The position numbers and the translations under genes were made by a program. The notes beneath the pieces are model-generated. The model had not been told where the DNA came from. It saw nothing but the letters and a program-made list of their open reading frames with translations, and did not search any database. A stretch of DNA of 64,000 nucleotides from contig NC_087077.1 of assembly GCF_026151205.1 (NCBI RefSeq), positions 8,051,983 to 8,115,982 on the forward strand. Reading direction: 5' to 3'. The DNA is from Bolinopsis microptera (Eukaryota > Ctenophora > Tentaculata > Lobata > Bolinopsidae). Shown piece after piece: positions 39,475 through 49,700 of the stretch (positions within the stretch are counted from its first letter, which is position 1; every line of letters begins with the position of its first letter).

Positions 39475-39552
39475 GCTGGGGCATTGAACCAGCTTAGTTA
39501 ATCAGCATCCCATCCCTTGCATACAATTAATTACAAAAGCGCTAATTAGAAC

Positions 39553-40360
39553 ATTTTTATTCGATTTTGAAAATCTTGGGTTTTTTTGACGATTTTTTCA
39601 GGTCCAAGATTTTCAAAATGGCCCGACAATCTCTTTTAAATGGTCCTTAGAACATATCCTGAAAGTTTCAGGGTGATTGAAAATCGCTCGCGCAATACAA
39701 TTACACATAAGCACTGACCTTTGACCGGCAATAATTTCGGCTAAGAACAACATTTTTCCATGGGACCAAAAACAGCTGATAATAATTACAACATTTATAA
39801 ACCGCCTTATAGCTAAATCATATAACTCGATATAATTTAATCCTGGAGATAAACTCCAGTGCTTTCTAAAGCGGCTCTTACATTAACTGAGCTTAGTTTA
39901 ATTGAAAATTAGACATGACAAGTTCATTTTACCTATGTAAATGCAAAATCAATCAAATGCTAGAGAAAAGAAGTATGTTTTAAGTTTGGTCTTGAAAGAT
40001 GTAACTGACTCAGCTGATCTTATGTCGTATGGCAAGGAATTAAATACTTTAACTGCACAGTGACTAAAAGCTTTCTCTGTGTTTACATAGTTAGGAGAGG
40101 GCGGAAAACTAAGGTAAAAATAATCATTATCAAGACGTACATTTTTAAAACTTTGCTGCCTAGGAGATATCAACTCTTTTAAGTAAGGAGGAGCTATATT
40201 ATTTAAACACTTGTAGGCAAGTAGGGCAATCTTAAAATCTATTCTAAATCTAACTGGTAGAAAATGAACTTTCTTAAGATAGATATCACTCCTTTCTATC
40301 AGAAACAACTATAAAGTCAATTTCGAGAGAATTTTGATGAAGACCCCCCAGCCCCCTTAA
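39553..40360. mobile_element. Foldback MITE copy 3, truncated and split
   Basis: Contains the loop-proximal end of the left arm and loop (from about 39553). The right arm follows to the terminal TTAA at 40357-40360, with several internal deletions relative to copies 1 and 2. The right arm is interrupted between about 39783 and 40276 by a minus-strand LINE 3' fragment. Most of the left arm is missing, so it can no longer fold fully. Confidence 0.85.
39783..40276 (-). pseudogene. 5'-truncated LINE tail inserted in MITE copy 3
   Basis: The minus-strand frame (about 40276-39949) encodes a LINE RT C-terminal tail. It includes the pattern KKVHFLPVRFRIDFKIALL, AYKCLNNIAPPYLKELI, then a SYxN-like core and NSLPYDIRSAESVTSFKTKLKTYFF. 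This matches the end of CR1/Rex-type ORF2 proteins. Flanking bases (gata/agat) suggest a short target duplication. It postdates the MITE insertion. Confidence 0.85.
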
Positions 40361-41380
40361 TTTCACAAAGATCATGCGTGCGCTTACATTCAAACGTTTG
40401 AATGAATAGGAAAACAAATTAGGAAAACAAATTAGGAAAACAAATTTAAATTTTGGTATTTATTAATAACAATCAAAACATATATCATATCATAAAAATA
40501 AAGCCGCGCGTTGGTTGACTGCCTCAGTAAGGTGAATAATTTAAGCTTGAAGGTGCCCTGCGCATTTACAGAACCTTATGCGGCAATCACATATTCATGA
40601 GGACCTGTGAGCGCCAAAATTAATTTAAAGTTTCTAAAAATCAGACATCACTACGAGTTACTCATGCTTTTGGATTATAAGAGTGCGGATTGTCAGGTAT
40701 TTCATTCATTCATACTTAATCGGTTTAAAGCTGTATATTTAGAACTTACTATTGCTTAAACTACGAAAGCAGAACGTAGATAATGGACAATATGCCAACG
40801 ACAATACCAAGGACCCGAGTGCCGCATTGACTTTTCCGGATCCGTTTTTACCGAAGGCTTATCCACCAGTTACTCATGCTGCATGTATAGTCTGATAATA
40901 TTTTGTCTTACCTCTAGCAAGCATTCTGTAAATTGAAGTGTCGTATTTATTATAGAAGAGCCAGCCAACCTCCGCATTATAATCTTTTGTGTGCCAAGTT
41001 CGTTTATAAAATCTAATCATATAATAAGATTGATCCAATAGTCTAAGATGAACGGTATATCATAGCTCATCGTTATTAAAATCCGAATGGATGAATTAAT
41101 CAAGTAATGTTCCCTTCCAACACAACTAAACAACAAACAAATGAATAGAGAGCTTTATATTGCGGTTAGATATTTCCATATACCATTACTAATCACTATT
41201 TCTATTTTCAAGCACCAGCCACCAAATAATAATTTTAGGGCGTCCACGGATGCCTGGACGCCCTCAATAGCCGCCTCTGGAGTGCACGGATTCCAACTGC
41301 TTCGATTTGCTTTCCAGAAGTTCAGCCTGCAGCTTGATAACAGTACTTTGCGATCGGATGAGATCGCTCTTCACACCTAG
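40361..41380. other. Non-coding; hairpin at 41238-41263
   Basis: No RT or other domain is visible upstream of the Penelope-type segment. A 9-bp-arm hairpin (gggcgtcca...tggacgccc) lies at 41238-41263. The stretch may hold decayed Penelope sequence. Confidence 0.4.
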
Positions 41381-41611
41381 GAAGAAAGTTACACCAAGAA
41401 AACAGGGCCAAGCCTAAAATCTCGCCTCGTCAAATTGAAAGAACTTGCTTTAGGAGCTAAACATGGTCCAACCAGCAAATGCCATATGCCAAGATGCAAA
41501 TGCTGCGAAGTTGTCAAAGGCAGTCATGAGTTCAAAGTGAACGGCGAAAAGGTTAAAGCTTCCCTTGGAAACTGCTTGAGTTACAACATCATTTATCTGT
41601 TCCAATGTAAG
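41381..41611 (+). pseudogene. Penelope-like element C-terminal segment, left part
   Basis: The frame TKKTGPSLKSRLVKLKEL leads into a Cys-rich linker (CHMPRCKCCEVV), then LSYNIIYLFQC. This is the zinc-linker plus the first strand of a GIY-YIG nuclease as found at the C-terminus of Penelope-like retroelements. It stops two codons later (TAA) at the boundary of an 860-bp block. The other half resumes at about 42463. Confidence 0.75.
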
Positions 41612-42462
41612 TAAAATACAATTTTTATTTTCCACAGAAGAATCAATACATATTGAATTATAAATATCCGATAATTCCATTAATAATCATTAAAAGTTGC
41701 TTTGTCATTTGTAAAATCAAAAACGAAAAGCCGTATGCTGAACTGTGAACGCGCGCGGCGCCTTTTCTGCAGCTGCCTAGCTTCAAGCTTGCAGCCGCTA
41801 ACATCAAAGCCGCCGCGCGCGCCCAGTGCATTCTCATTAACAATTAAACTTGGTCAAAGATAGTTATATACAATTCCTAAATTAAATCAATAATCATGTT
41901 AATATGAGTATTCAACACTACTCGACAACAAATATTTGCCGGCCCATCAACGATTCAGTCGCCGAAACAAAAATCAAATGTTTGCTTTTTCGTTTCGGGG
42001 ACCGTTTGAACTCAGTACTATATCCGACTAATCATACTTTATAATGGTTAAAATACAAAGTAAAAAGATTTTCCTCGCGATGGGCCGGCATTCGCAACCG
42101 CGAAACGTTTTGAGTACGACAAACGATGACACCACCACCAGCCGTTAATTAATAAGTCCATGGGTGACGGGATAAAGTTAAAGTAAGATGTGTAATTTCA
42201 TATTGCCTATCACCTATCACCGAAGTTACTTTGCATATACTGCTCCTAGTTACACGATAGCGGTCTCAGTTCCCAATAACGTGTGACCCAACAGAAGGGA
42301 TTGTGGAAGGACACGTACATTTTTCATTAACACGTGCCCTGATTACCCCCTCCGTTGAGCTACTATACGGGGAACGTTGACCGCCAGTCTGTAGTCAGAT
42401 CGTTAATAAATTTTACTTTAAAATTGGTTGCTGGGTGATGGTGTCAGTGAGAGACGTTAAGT
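41612..42462. mobile_element. Block splitting the GIY-YIG frame, contains an unclassified repeat
   Basis: An approximately 850-bp stretch separates the two halves of the Penelope-type GIY-YIG domain. No GT-AG pair restores the reading frame simply, and the junctions carry taagt on both sides, so an insertion is more likely than an intron. The part at about 41930-42440 aligns in reverse orientation with 50640-51290: shared words include attcaacact, caacaaata, gcccatc, cagtcgcc, gggattgtggaaggacacg and gtcagatcg. It is therefore a dispersed repeat of unknown class. Confidence 0.6.
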
Positions 42463-42798
42463 AGTTTCTGTAGAAAGGCTTATGTCGGTCGCACTACTCG
42501 CTCTCTACGGGTTAGAACTGGAGAACATAGGCCTAGGGTCAAATATTATAAACATTTAAATGGTGATAAGGTAGATGGAACAAGTGATGAATATAGTTTG
42601 GGCTTACATTTGTTGGATCATGGTTTTAAACAAAGGGAGGACTTTAACAAAATTTTTAATGTTTCAATTATTGATAATTCTAGTCCTAAAACTTTAGAAG
42701 TTCGTGAACATAAATATATTCAACAACTCAAGACTTTAAAACCTTTGGGAATAAACACTATAGATCCTTTTGGCCTTCCATTACTCCTAACATCTTAA
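42463..42798 (+). pseudogene. Penelope-like element GIY-YIG nuclease, right part
   Basis: The frame reads CRKAYVGRTTRSLRVRTGEH, then LNGDKVDGTSDEYSLGLHLL, and ends with EVREHKYIQQLKTLKPLGIN followed by a stop. The conserved YVG triad, the R-x-R-x-x-EH helix and the Glu of the R-E-H-K-Y-I-Q motif are present, typical of GIY-YIG domains of Penelope-like elements. The downstream actgaagatgacgcc stretch is plausible 3' UTR. The reverse transcriptase part is not present in the window. Confidence 0.85.
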
Positions 42799-43192
42799 TT
42801 TTAATTATTATATAACCGTTTAAAGAGTGTTTAGATTTTTAAAGGAATTTTGGGTTTTACTAACTTTTTATAATTTTTAGGCTTATGTCACTGAAGATGA
42901 CGCCTTGCAACATGTTTGACGATAGCCTGTAAATTGATAGTTTGATCTCAGTATTTACAACAAATCATCTAGCTTGATTATCTTTTATTGACTTGTGAAA
43001 CAAGCGCGCCCAAAGTGGCGCGAAAGCACATGGTTAAGTGAAAAAACTTCCCAATGGAATAAAGATTTACAAAACGCTTCTTTGCCACAAAAGGATGAAA
43101 CCAAAAATATTCATTATACTGTCTCATTGTCTCTCCTTATTGCTTAAATAACTGGGTCCTTCAATTTCCCCTAAAACTTCATTTGAAACATT
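42799..43192. other. Probable Penelope 3' UTR and flank
   Basis: Between the GIY-YIG stop and the next LINE relic. No coding signal was found. Confidence 0.4.
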
Positions 43193-43560
43193 TCAAAAAT
43201 AAAAATCATTTACACTGTTTTTAGAAATCATTTCTTTCTTAAATCCTTCCAATCTAACTTTAAAACTTAAAACTGTCGAGCAGTTCTTGACATCTGGAGG
43301 GAGTTTGTTCCAATAAGGAATGACTCGCTCCGGAAGAAGTATATATATGAAATATCCAAATAAACTTGATTTCAAACTTGATTTCAAAGTTGTAGGTTTA
43401 CAACCTACCAGTACGCGCGCTGAGTTGGACTTGTCTACGGTCCAATATATGGAACAGTTACCCGGGGACCTCAGGCTATCATGTTCATAAACCGAATAGA
43501 GATTAGGCGGAATGACAGGCTGAGCGCGGCTCAGTAAATGGAACAGATATTTTACGAGTA
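43193..43560 (-). pseudogene. LINE RT C-terminal relic
   Basis: The minus-strand frame ends with FGYFIYILLPERVIPYWNKL, PPDVKNCSTVLSFKVRL and EGFKKE, the usual W-N-x-LP...S...FK...L tail of LINE ORF2 proteins. No catalytic RT motif is present, so it is a 5'-truncated relic. Confidence 0.7.
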
Positions 43561-43619
43561 TCACCCGTTAATTTCAAAGTAAATTATACAATTATGCTAG
43601 CAGCTATAGCGCGCTTGCA

Positions 43620-43860
43620 TTAACCCATTAGGGACGATAGGGTCGTTTTTATGACCCACCTTTTCTAGACAAAAAACTAAATTACTAAACGCTATAACGA
43701 ATCTATAGCATATATGCCCCAAATTTATTGGGCTACATATAATGAAGCCCAATAAATTTGGAGCATATATGCTATAGATTCGTTATAGCGTTTAGTAATT
43801 TGGTTTTTTGTCTAGAAAAGGTGGGTCATAAAAACGACCCTATCGTCCCTAATGGGTTAA
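43620..43860. mobile_element. piggyBac-type palindromic MITE (second family)
   Basis: A 241-bp almost perfect palindrome bounded by TTAA at 43620-43623 and 43857-43860. Inverted ends begin CCCATTAGGGACGATAGGG. The arms are about 115 bp, with a short centre near 43737-43745. TTAA duplication plus CCC/GGG termini are the hallmarks of piggyBac-superfamily ends. The sequence is unrelated to the larger foldback family. Confidence 0.88.
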
Positions 43861-44339
43861 GCAAAAGTACATGCTGTTAAGATGGGTCTAACCACACCGC
43901 CACTTACTCACACATTATAAAATTGTTAAATATCAAGAAACCAACAATTTCAAGAAAACAACAATTTTATTTAGTATCAATTAAAGCAGACAAAAATGTA
44001 TTTCATATATGTATAACTAGCACGAACTTTAGATCAGATATGTTAGGGGACTTGGAGTAGCAAGAGATTGACTAAAAGGTATATACCTTTTACAAAGATA
44101 TGTTGAGAAGAATCCAGGGTGATACAGGATCGGAGAGTGCAGACCAAAAGTTTATACACCCACCTTTGCCTCCTGAGTTCTTAGTTGGATAGAAATTTAT
44201 GCAAACTTGGTCGTTTATACTCCAAGTCCCTTTGTTAAAAGAAATAATATTAACTATGTCTTCAGTTAGCTTCGTTCAATAATAACAATATCAATATTAT
44301 ATATTAATACTTTCAGCGCTGCTATATAACAAATAATTT
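43861..44339. other. Flank upstream of LINE
   Basis: No gene is seen. The 5' end of the LINE cannot be fixed from one copy. Confidence 0.4.
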
Positions 44340-44553
44340 GAGGTATGTGTAATGTTAAACGATAATGTCAAACGATAACTGAAGCTGTTAAACGATAACT
44401 GACGTTAAGTGACACAGCACAGACCCGAGAAGTCCTGCTTCTCCTTCCACTCTACACAAATCTATAAAGGGAGTCAGACCCAAAAGTCTGAACATTTCCG
44501 GTTGGTGATTAAGTTTTTTTTAGAAGATACAAACTCCTTTTTTCCTTTTGTGA

Positions 44554-46746
44554 ATGTCTGGTAATAGTAGTATACCAAGAAGCCAGAGTGGGAGAGGAGG
44601 TTCCATGGATACACTCAGTCCTCACCCCAACAAGAGGAATAAAGCTAAGTCAGAAAGCGATACTAGCTCGCCCATAATTAAGGTGAGCAGAGTAGCTGAA
44701 AGTGCTGCCAAGACGAAACACTGGGACCTTGATAAGTGCCCGTGTAACAGCTCGTCTGGCGGCAAAGTCTATTTGATCGACTGTTCGCGTTGTAAGCAGC
44801 AGTGGCATGTTGATTGTCTTAGTATGCGTGGGATCTCAAGGCAGGCCATCAACGCCATGGTTGACTACCTATGTCCCTTTTGCTACGTTGCCCCAGTAAG
44901 CACTGCCAGGAACAAGAGATCAGACACATGCTTCTCCTGCAGAAACACAGCAGTCTTACGACAGGCTAACAGTGAATTTGAAGCCTCAGCTGCTGCAGAG
45001 AATCTTGATAACATAGGCCTAATCTCAGCATCGCTTGCCTCAGTAGACAGTGAGAAACTCTGCGAGCAAATAGCCAGTCTCAACAGCAACATGGAACGTC
45101 TTCAGACTTTTGATCTCCACCTGCAACATCTCCTGATTAAAGAAGACGGGTTGAAGTCCCATCAGGCTCAAATGAAAAAGTTAGAAGCAGCACTGTCCTC
45201 ATCATCCAGCTCTGCCACAGACCCTCTAGCCAACAGCATCGAGCAGCTGAACCAGCAACTTGCACAGCTTCAATCGCATCAAACTGCAGCATCTGAAACA
45301 CCTGCTTGCACTGCCACTCATGAGCTACTTGAGAGAGTCTCACAAGAACTGAGTGAGCATTCCACCCAACTTAACAACTTAAGCAGTCAAATACAGGATT
45401 CTAAAGCATCTCCTCAATCTAAAGCACCACCTGTAGCCCAGTACCCCTCTCCTCCAGTGCAGGCTCCCCTACAACCTGAACAACCTACCCCTCACTTACC
45501 ACATGATCAGGTGCCAGTAACTGAAACCAGGCCAGATTTCATTCTGGCTACTGAATCTGAGAAAATTATTGCCTTTCTTCAGTCATGTTCTTTCAAACAA
45601 GAGAACGGTCACTCCGTCACTTCATTTGGCACCCCCTACCACTACATGGGTTCTAAATCTTCAGAAAATGTGCCACCAATTCCTGAGGAACTCAAACCAT
45701 TATTTGATGAAATGAACAAAGTACAAACTGAACTTTTTAACAAGAGCTACCCGGATCAGCCCCACCTGACGGCCCCGGTTATCAATTCATGTCTCATCAA
45801 CAAGTATGATGGCTCTGATAGTCACCTGCCTAACCATTCAGACCGTGAAGTGACCATCCATCCAGAATCATCAATACTTACTTTGTCTCTCGGCCAGATC
45901 TGCAAAATCAAGTTCACTGAATGTGACTCTAGAACTGAATCCTCTCTTGAATGTCATGATCGCTCCCTGTACATAATGAGCCGTAGATCACAAGAAGTTT
46001 ACAGTCATATGATTGAGCGTGGCTCAATATCAGATGGTATTAGGTACTCGCTGACCTTTCGTGCTGTTAGCTGGACAAATAAAAATTGCACAAGCTTACA
46101 TGGTGATTCAAACACAGGCTTCTTGCGTTTTGGGTCTGACAAGAGGGGTACCTTTGGCGAACTCATGCCAGGTCAAAAGTTCTGGGCTCCCAGAATTGAA
46201 GATATCAACCCTGTGTCCTGCATGGGTTACGCCAATGTGGTGCTCCACTGTGGGATCAATGACGTGAGACAGCCGGATATTAGTTGTGAGAATGATGTTG
46301 CTGATTGTTATAATAAACTCAAGCTGAAAATTAAACAAATTAAGAATCTTAGCCCCAGCACTAGAGCTGTTTTTGTTTGTAAACTGCTGCCTACTAAGGA
46401 CTTAGAGCTGAATGTAAAAGTTAATGCATTTAATAGACTTATTCATTTCGACCTGCTCCCTACATGTAAGGATGTCGTATGTGTTAACGGTTTCGAACAG
46501 TTTGTCTGCAACTATGGTCTTGCGGACGAACTGTCGAAACAATTCGACAGACATGGTCGACTTGATACACTTCATCTTAACAAGTTAGGGGCAAGAGTCC
46601 TTGCTGGACTCATTAAACAATCTGTATTTATTAGGTTAAATGGCGGAGAAGACAGAAGAAAACACATCGGCAAAGTCAATGGACGGCTATACAGCAACGT
46701 GGCTAGTGGCCCGCCTGCACTGCAGCGGAGGGGACGGAACGGTTAA
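44554..46746 (+). CDS. LINE ORF1: PHD finger, coiled coil, AlkB-like dioxygenase, SGNH esterase
   Basis: 730 residues. A basic, Ser-rich N-terminus leads to a PHD-type finger with the C4HC3 pattern C62, C64, C77, C80, H85, C88, C107, C110. A second small CxxC (C126/C129) follows. Residues about 150-285 form Gln/Leu-rich coiled coils, then a Pro-rich linker. Residues about 330-507 read as an AlkB-family 2-oxoglutarate/Fe(II) oxygenase: FGTPYHYMG, an N-x-CLINKYDGSDSHLPNHSDRE segment with the iron ligands H428 and D430, SLG, distal H485, and the RYSLTFR signature (R497, R503). Residues about 511-695 are an SGNH hydrolase: GDSN (Ser519), GIND (Asn569) and DxxH (Asp671/His674). Esterase and PHD domains are known in CR1/L2 ORF1 proteins; the AlkB module in such a protein is, to my knowledge, unusual. 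All catalytic residues appear intact. The stop is 5 nt before the ORF2 start codon. Confidence 0.9.
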   Translation: MSGNSSIPRSQSGRGGSMDTLSPHPNKRNKAKSESDTSSPIIKVSRVAESAAKTKHWDLDKCPCNSSSGGKVYLIDCSRCKQQWHVDCLSMRGISRQAINAMVDYLCPFCYVAPVSTARNKRSDTCFSCRNTAVLRQANSEFEASAAAENLDNIGLISASLASVDSEKLCEQIASLNSNMERLQTFDLHLQHLLIKEDGLKSHQAQMKKLEAALSSSSSSATDPLANSIEQLNQQLAQLQSHQTAASETPACTATHELLERVSQELSEHSTQLNNLSSQIQDSKASPQSKAPPVAQYPSPPVQAPLQPEQPTPHLPHDQVPVTETRPDFILATESEKIIAFLQSCSFKQENGHSVTSFGTPYHYMGSKSSENVPPIPEELKPLFDEMNKVQTELFNKSYPDQPHLTAPVINSCLINKYDGSDSHLPNHSDREVTIHPESSILTLSLGQICKIKFTECDSRTESSLECHDRSLYIMSRRSQEVYSHMIERGSISDGIRYSLTFRAVSWTNKNCTSLHGDSNTGFLRFGSDKRGTFGELMPGQKFWAPRIEDINPVSCMGYANVVLHCGINDVRQPDISCENDVADCYNKLKLKIKQIKNLSPSTRAVFVCKLLPTKDLELNVKVNAFNRLIHFDLLPTCKDVVCVNGFEQFVCNYGLADELSKQFDRHGRLDTLHLNKLGARVLAGLIKQSVFIRLNGGEDRRKHIGKVNGRLYSNVASGPPALQRRGRNG

Positions 46747-46751
46747 CAGGT

Positions 46752-49700
46752 ATGGTTAATCGTGTTCAAAAGGAAATTTGTAGTCACTGTCTGAAGAATA
46801 TTGGATTAGGGCTTCCCCACTTTGAATGTTTTAACTGCAATAGTATTCTCCATGCCAAATGTTTTAATCCTTCCAAAGCGCAAGTTATCAATGACAACTT
46901 TTACTGCAACGAGTGTAAACATTCCATATCTAAAAAATATAATCCTTTTAAAGTAATGACCGATCCTGAAGTTAATGACTGTGACCCATGTATCCAAAAG
47001 ATGTCCGATGCTTTGGAAAACTGTAGATCCTATACAATTAAGGACTTTAACACACATATCAAACCGTGTTTTGCAAGCAACTGCTCCACGATTTTCCAGA
47101 ACATAGATGGTAATAAAACAAATTTTGATGCCTTTAGCATGGAACTAAACCGATTAGCCGAAAAATTTAAAATTATTGGACTTGCTGAAACCAATATTGG
47201 AATAGAGGAAAGCACTGTTTACCATCTAGAGGGGTACAATTGTTTCTATCAGGACAAACATATCAATAAAGCAAAGGGAAGTGGAGTAGCATTGTACTTA
47301 AAGGACGAACTTAACGGAGTTGTAAACGAAGAATTATCATGGGTAACCAAAAATCTTGAAACCCTATTTATTACTATTCAACATGATGAACCTGTACATG
47401 TAGGAGTACTGTACCGTCCTCCTAGTGGGGACTCCTCAGAGGCACTAAATGAACTTAGAAAAATTATTGAATCATGCCCAAAAAAGAATGTTTACATACT
47501 AGGTGACTTTAACATTAATCTCCATGATGAAAACAGTAAACTTGTTCAAGACTTTGAAAACCTTATTCTAGGTCTAGGTTTATCACCACTTATTTCTACT
47601 TCCACGCATCATAAACCAGGATGTAACGAATCATGCATTGACAACATACTCACCAACAACATAGAGAACTCTATCTGCTCTGGAACAATTAGTACCTGCA
47701 TCAGTCACCACCATGCTGTATTTAACATATTCAACTCACCCCTAGTCAGTACTGAGGTTCATGAACAAAACTATTTCCAGTACTATGACTACTGTGCAAA
47801 AAATGTGGACAAATTTGTGGAAGTACTAGACAATGAATTAACTAGTGATCCACCAGAAGACTTCAGTAATTTTTTCACTGTATTTAATCATCAACTAGAC
47901 AGTGCATGTAAACTAAACCAGCCTAAGTGTTCTAAACGTACTGCTAAGAATAATCCATGGATTACATCAGGCCTGATTGCCTCTATAAATAGAAAACATG
48001 AGCTTTATGACCTGTGGAAAAAGGCAGTTAAGAAGAAATGCCTCAACGCCTCTTCAACCAACCATGCAGACTGTCTTACCCTTTGTTTTAATTGTACAAA
48101 TAAAGTAACACGTCATGAAGAATTTAAGGCACACCGGAAGTTATTAAACCACCTTATTAATTCTGCAAAACGTAAGTATCATGGTGTTAAGATTACAGAA
48201 TGCGCTGGAGATAGTAAGAAAACTTGGCAGATAATTAATGAACTACGTGGTAAGAAAAGACGTGAGATTAAACCTAACTTTGTGATAAATAATGAGCGTG
48301 TGATTAATCGTCGTGTAATTGCAAATGAGTTCAATAAATACTTTGCCTCTATTGCAGCTAACTTGAACGAAGCATACTCTGGTGACTTCTTAAGAATAAA
48401 TTCCCTGCCGTCATTTACTGATTACCTGCCCACATCAGTTACGTCCAGTATTTTTCTTTGTGATTGTGACTGTATTGAGATTAAAGAGATCATAAACGAA
48501 CTAAAAAACGGGAAATCTAGTGACATACCTATTCATGTGATCAAGAAGTCGTGTCAAATTACTGCACCGTACTTAGCTAGATACTTTAATAAATGCATGC
48601 AAGAAGGCCACTTTCCCGATGAATTAAAAACTGGGAGAATCAGCCCCATTTACAAAAAAGAAGATGAACAGCTTTTAGAAAACTATAGACCAGTATCAAC
48701 TCTACCTGTATTCGGGAAAATTCTAGAAAAGTTAATATATAAGCGGCTCTATAGTTTCCTTACTTCCAAGGGTATAATACATGAAAACCAGTTCGGCTTT
48801 AGAAAAGGACACTCCACCAGCCATGCACTGAACTACTCTGTAGAACATATAGAATCGTTAATTAGTAAAAAGCAACATGTCCTAGGGGTCTTTATCGATC
48901 TCTCAAAAGCCTTTGACACTCTAGACCACTGTAAACTAACTACAAAATTAAACAACTACGGCATAAGAGGAAATGCTCTGAATCTTATCTCTAGTTATTT
49001 GTCTAATAGGAAACAATTTGTAAACGTTTTGGATACCAAATCTGATGAATTACCGGTCGAATTCGGGGTCCCTCAGGGTAGTGTATTAGGACCTCTACTT
49101 TTCCTACTGTACATCAATGACATATGCAATATAACTAAAAAGGGTAAATTTGTCTTATTTGCAGACGATACTAATATATTTGTCGCTGCCGATTCGAGAA
49201 ATAAAGCATATGAATTAGCTAATGAAGTACTACAGGCCGTAAACAAGTATATGGGAGTTAACCTACTGCACATTAATGTAAAGAAGTGTTGTTACATGTA
49301 TTTTTCTCCCTCTAAACGTAATAATAACGAATTAGATGCCGATATAGATAGCCAAAACTTGTCCATTAATAACAAAATAATTAAACGTGTAAGTCAGACA
49401 AAATTTCTTGGAGTAATCATGGATGATAAATTGAGCTGGAAACCACATATATCATCCCTCAACAAGAAACTAAGAAGTGCTTGTGGACGTATCTACCGTA
49501 TTAAGAAATGCTTACCAGAATCACTATATAAGCAAATATATCATTCTCTCTTTGAATCACACCTAGGTTATGCTATTTCTGTCTGGGGAGGTATTCCCAA
49601 TAATCAGTTAAAACCGCTATTTATTACTCAAAAGAAGTGTATCAGGATTCTATTTGGAGACTATGAAGCTTATGTAGACAAGTTCAAGACATGTGCTAGA

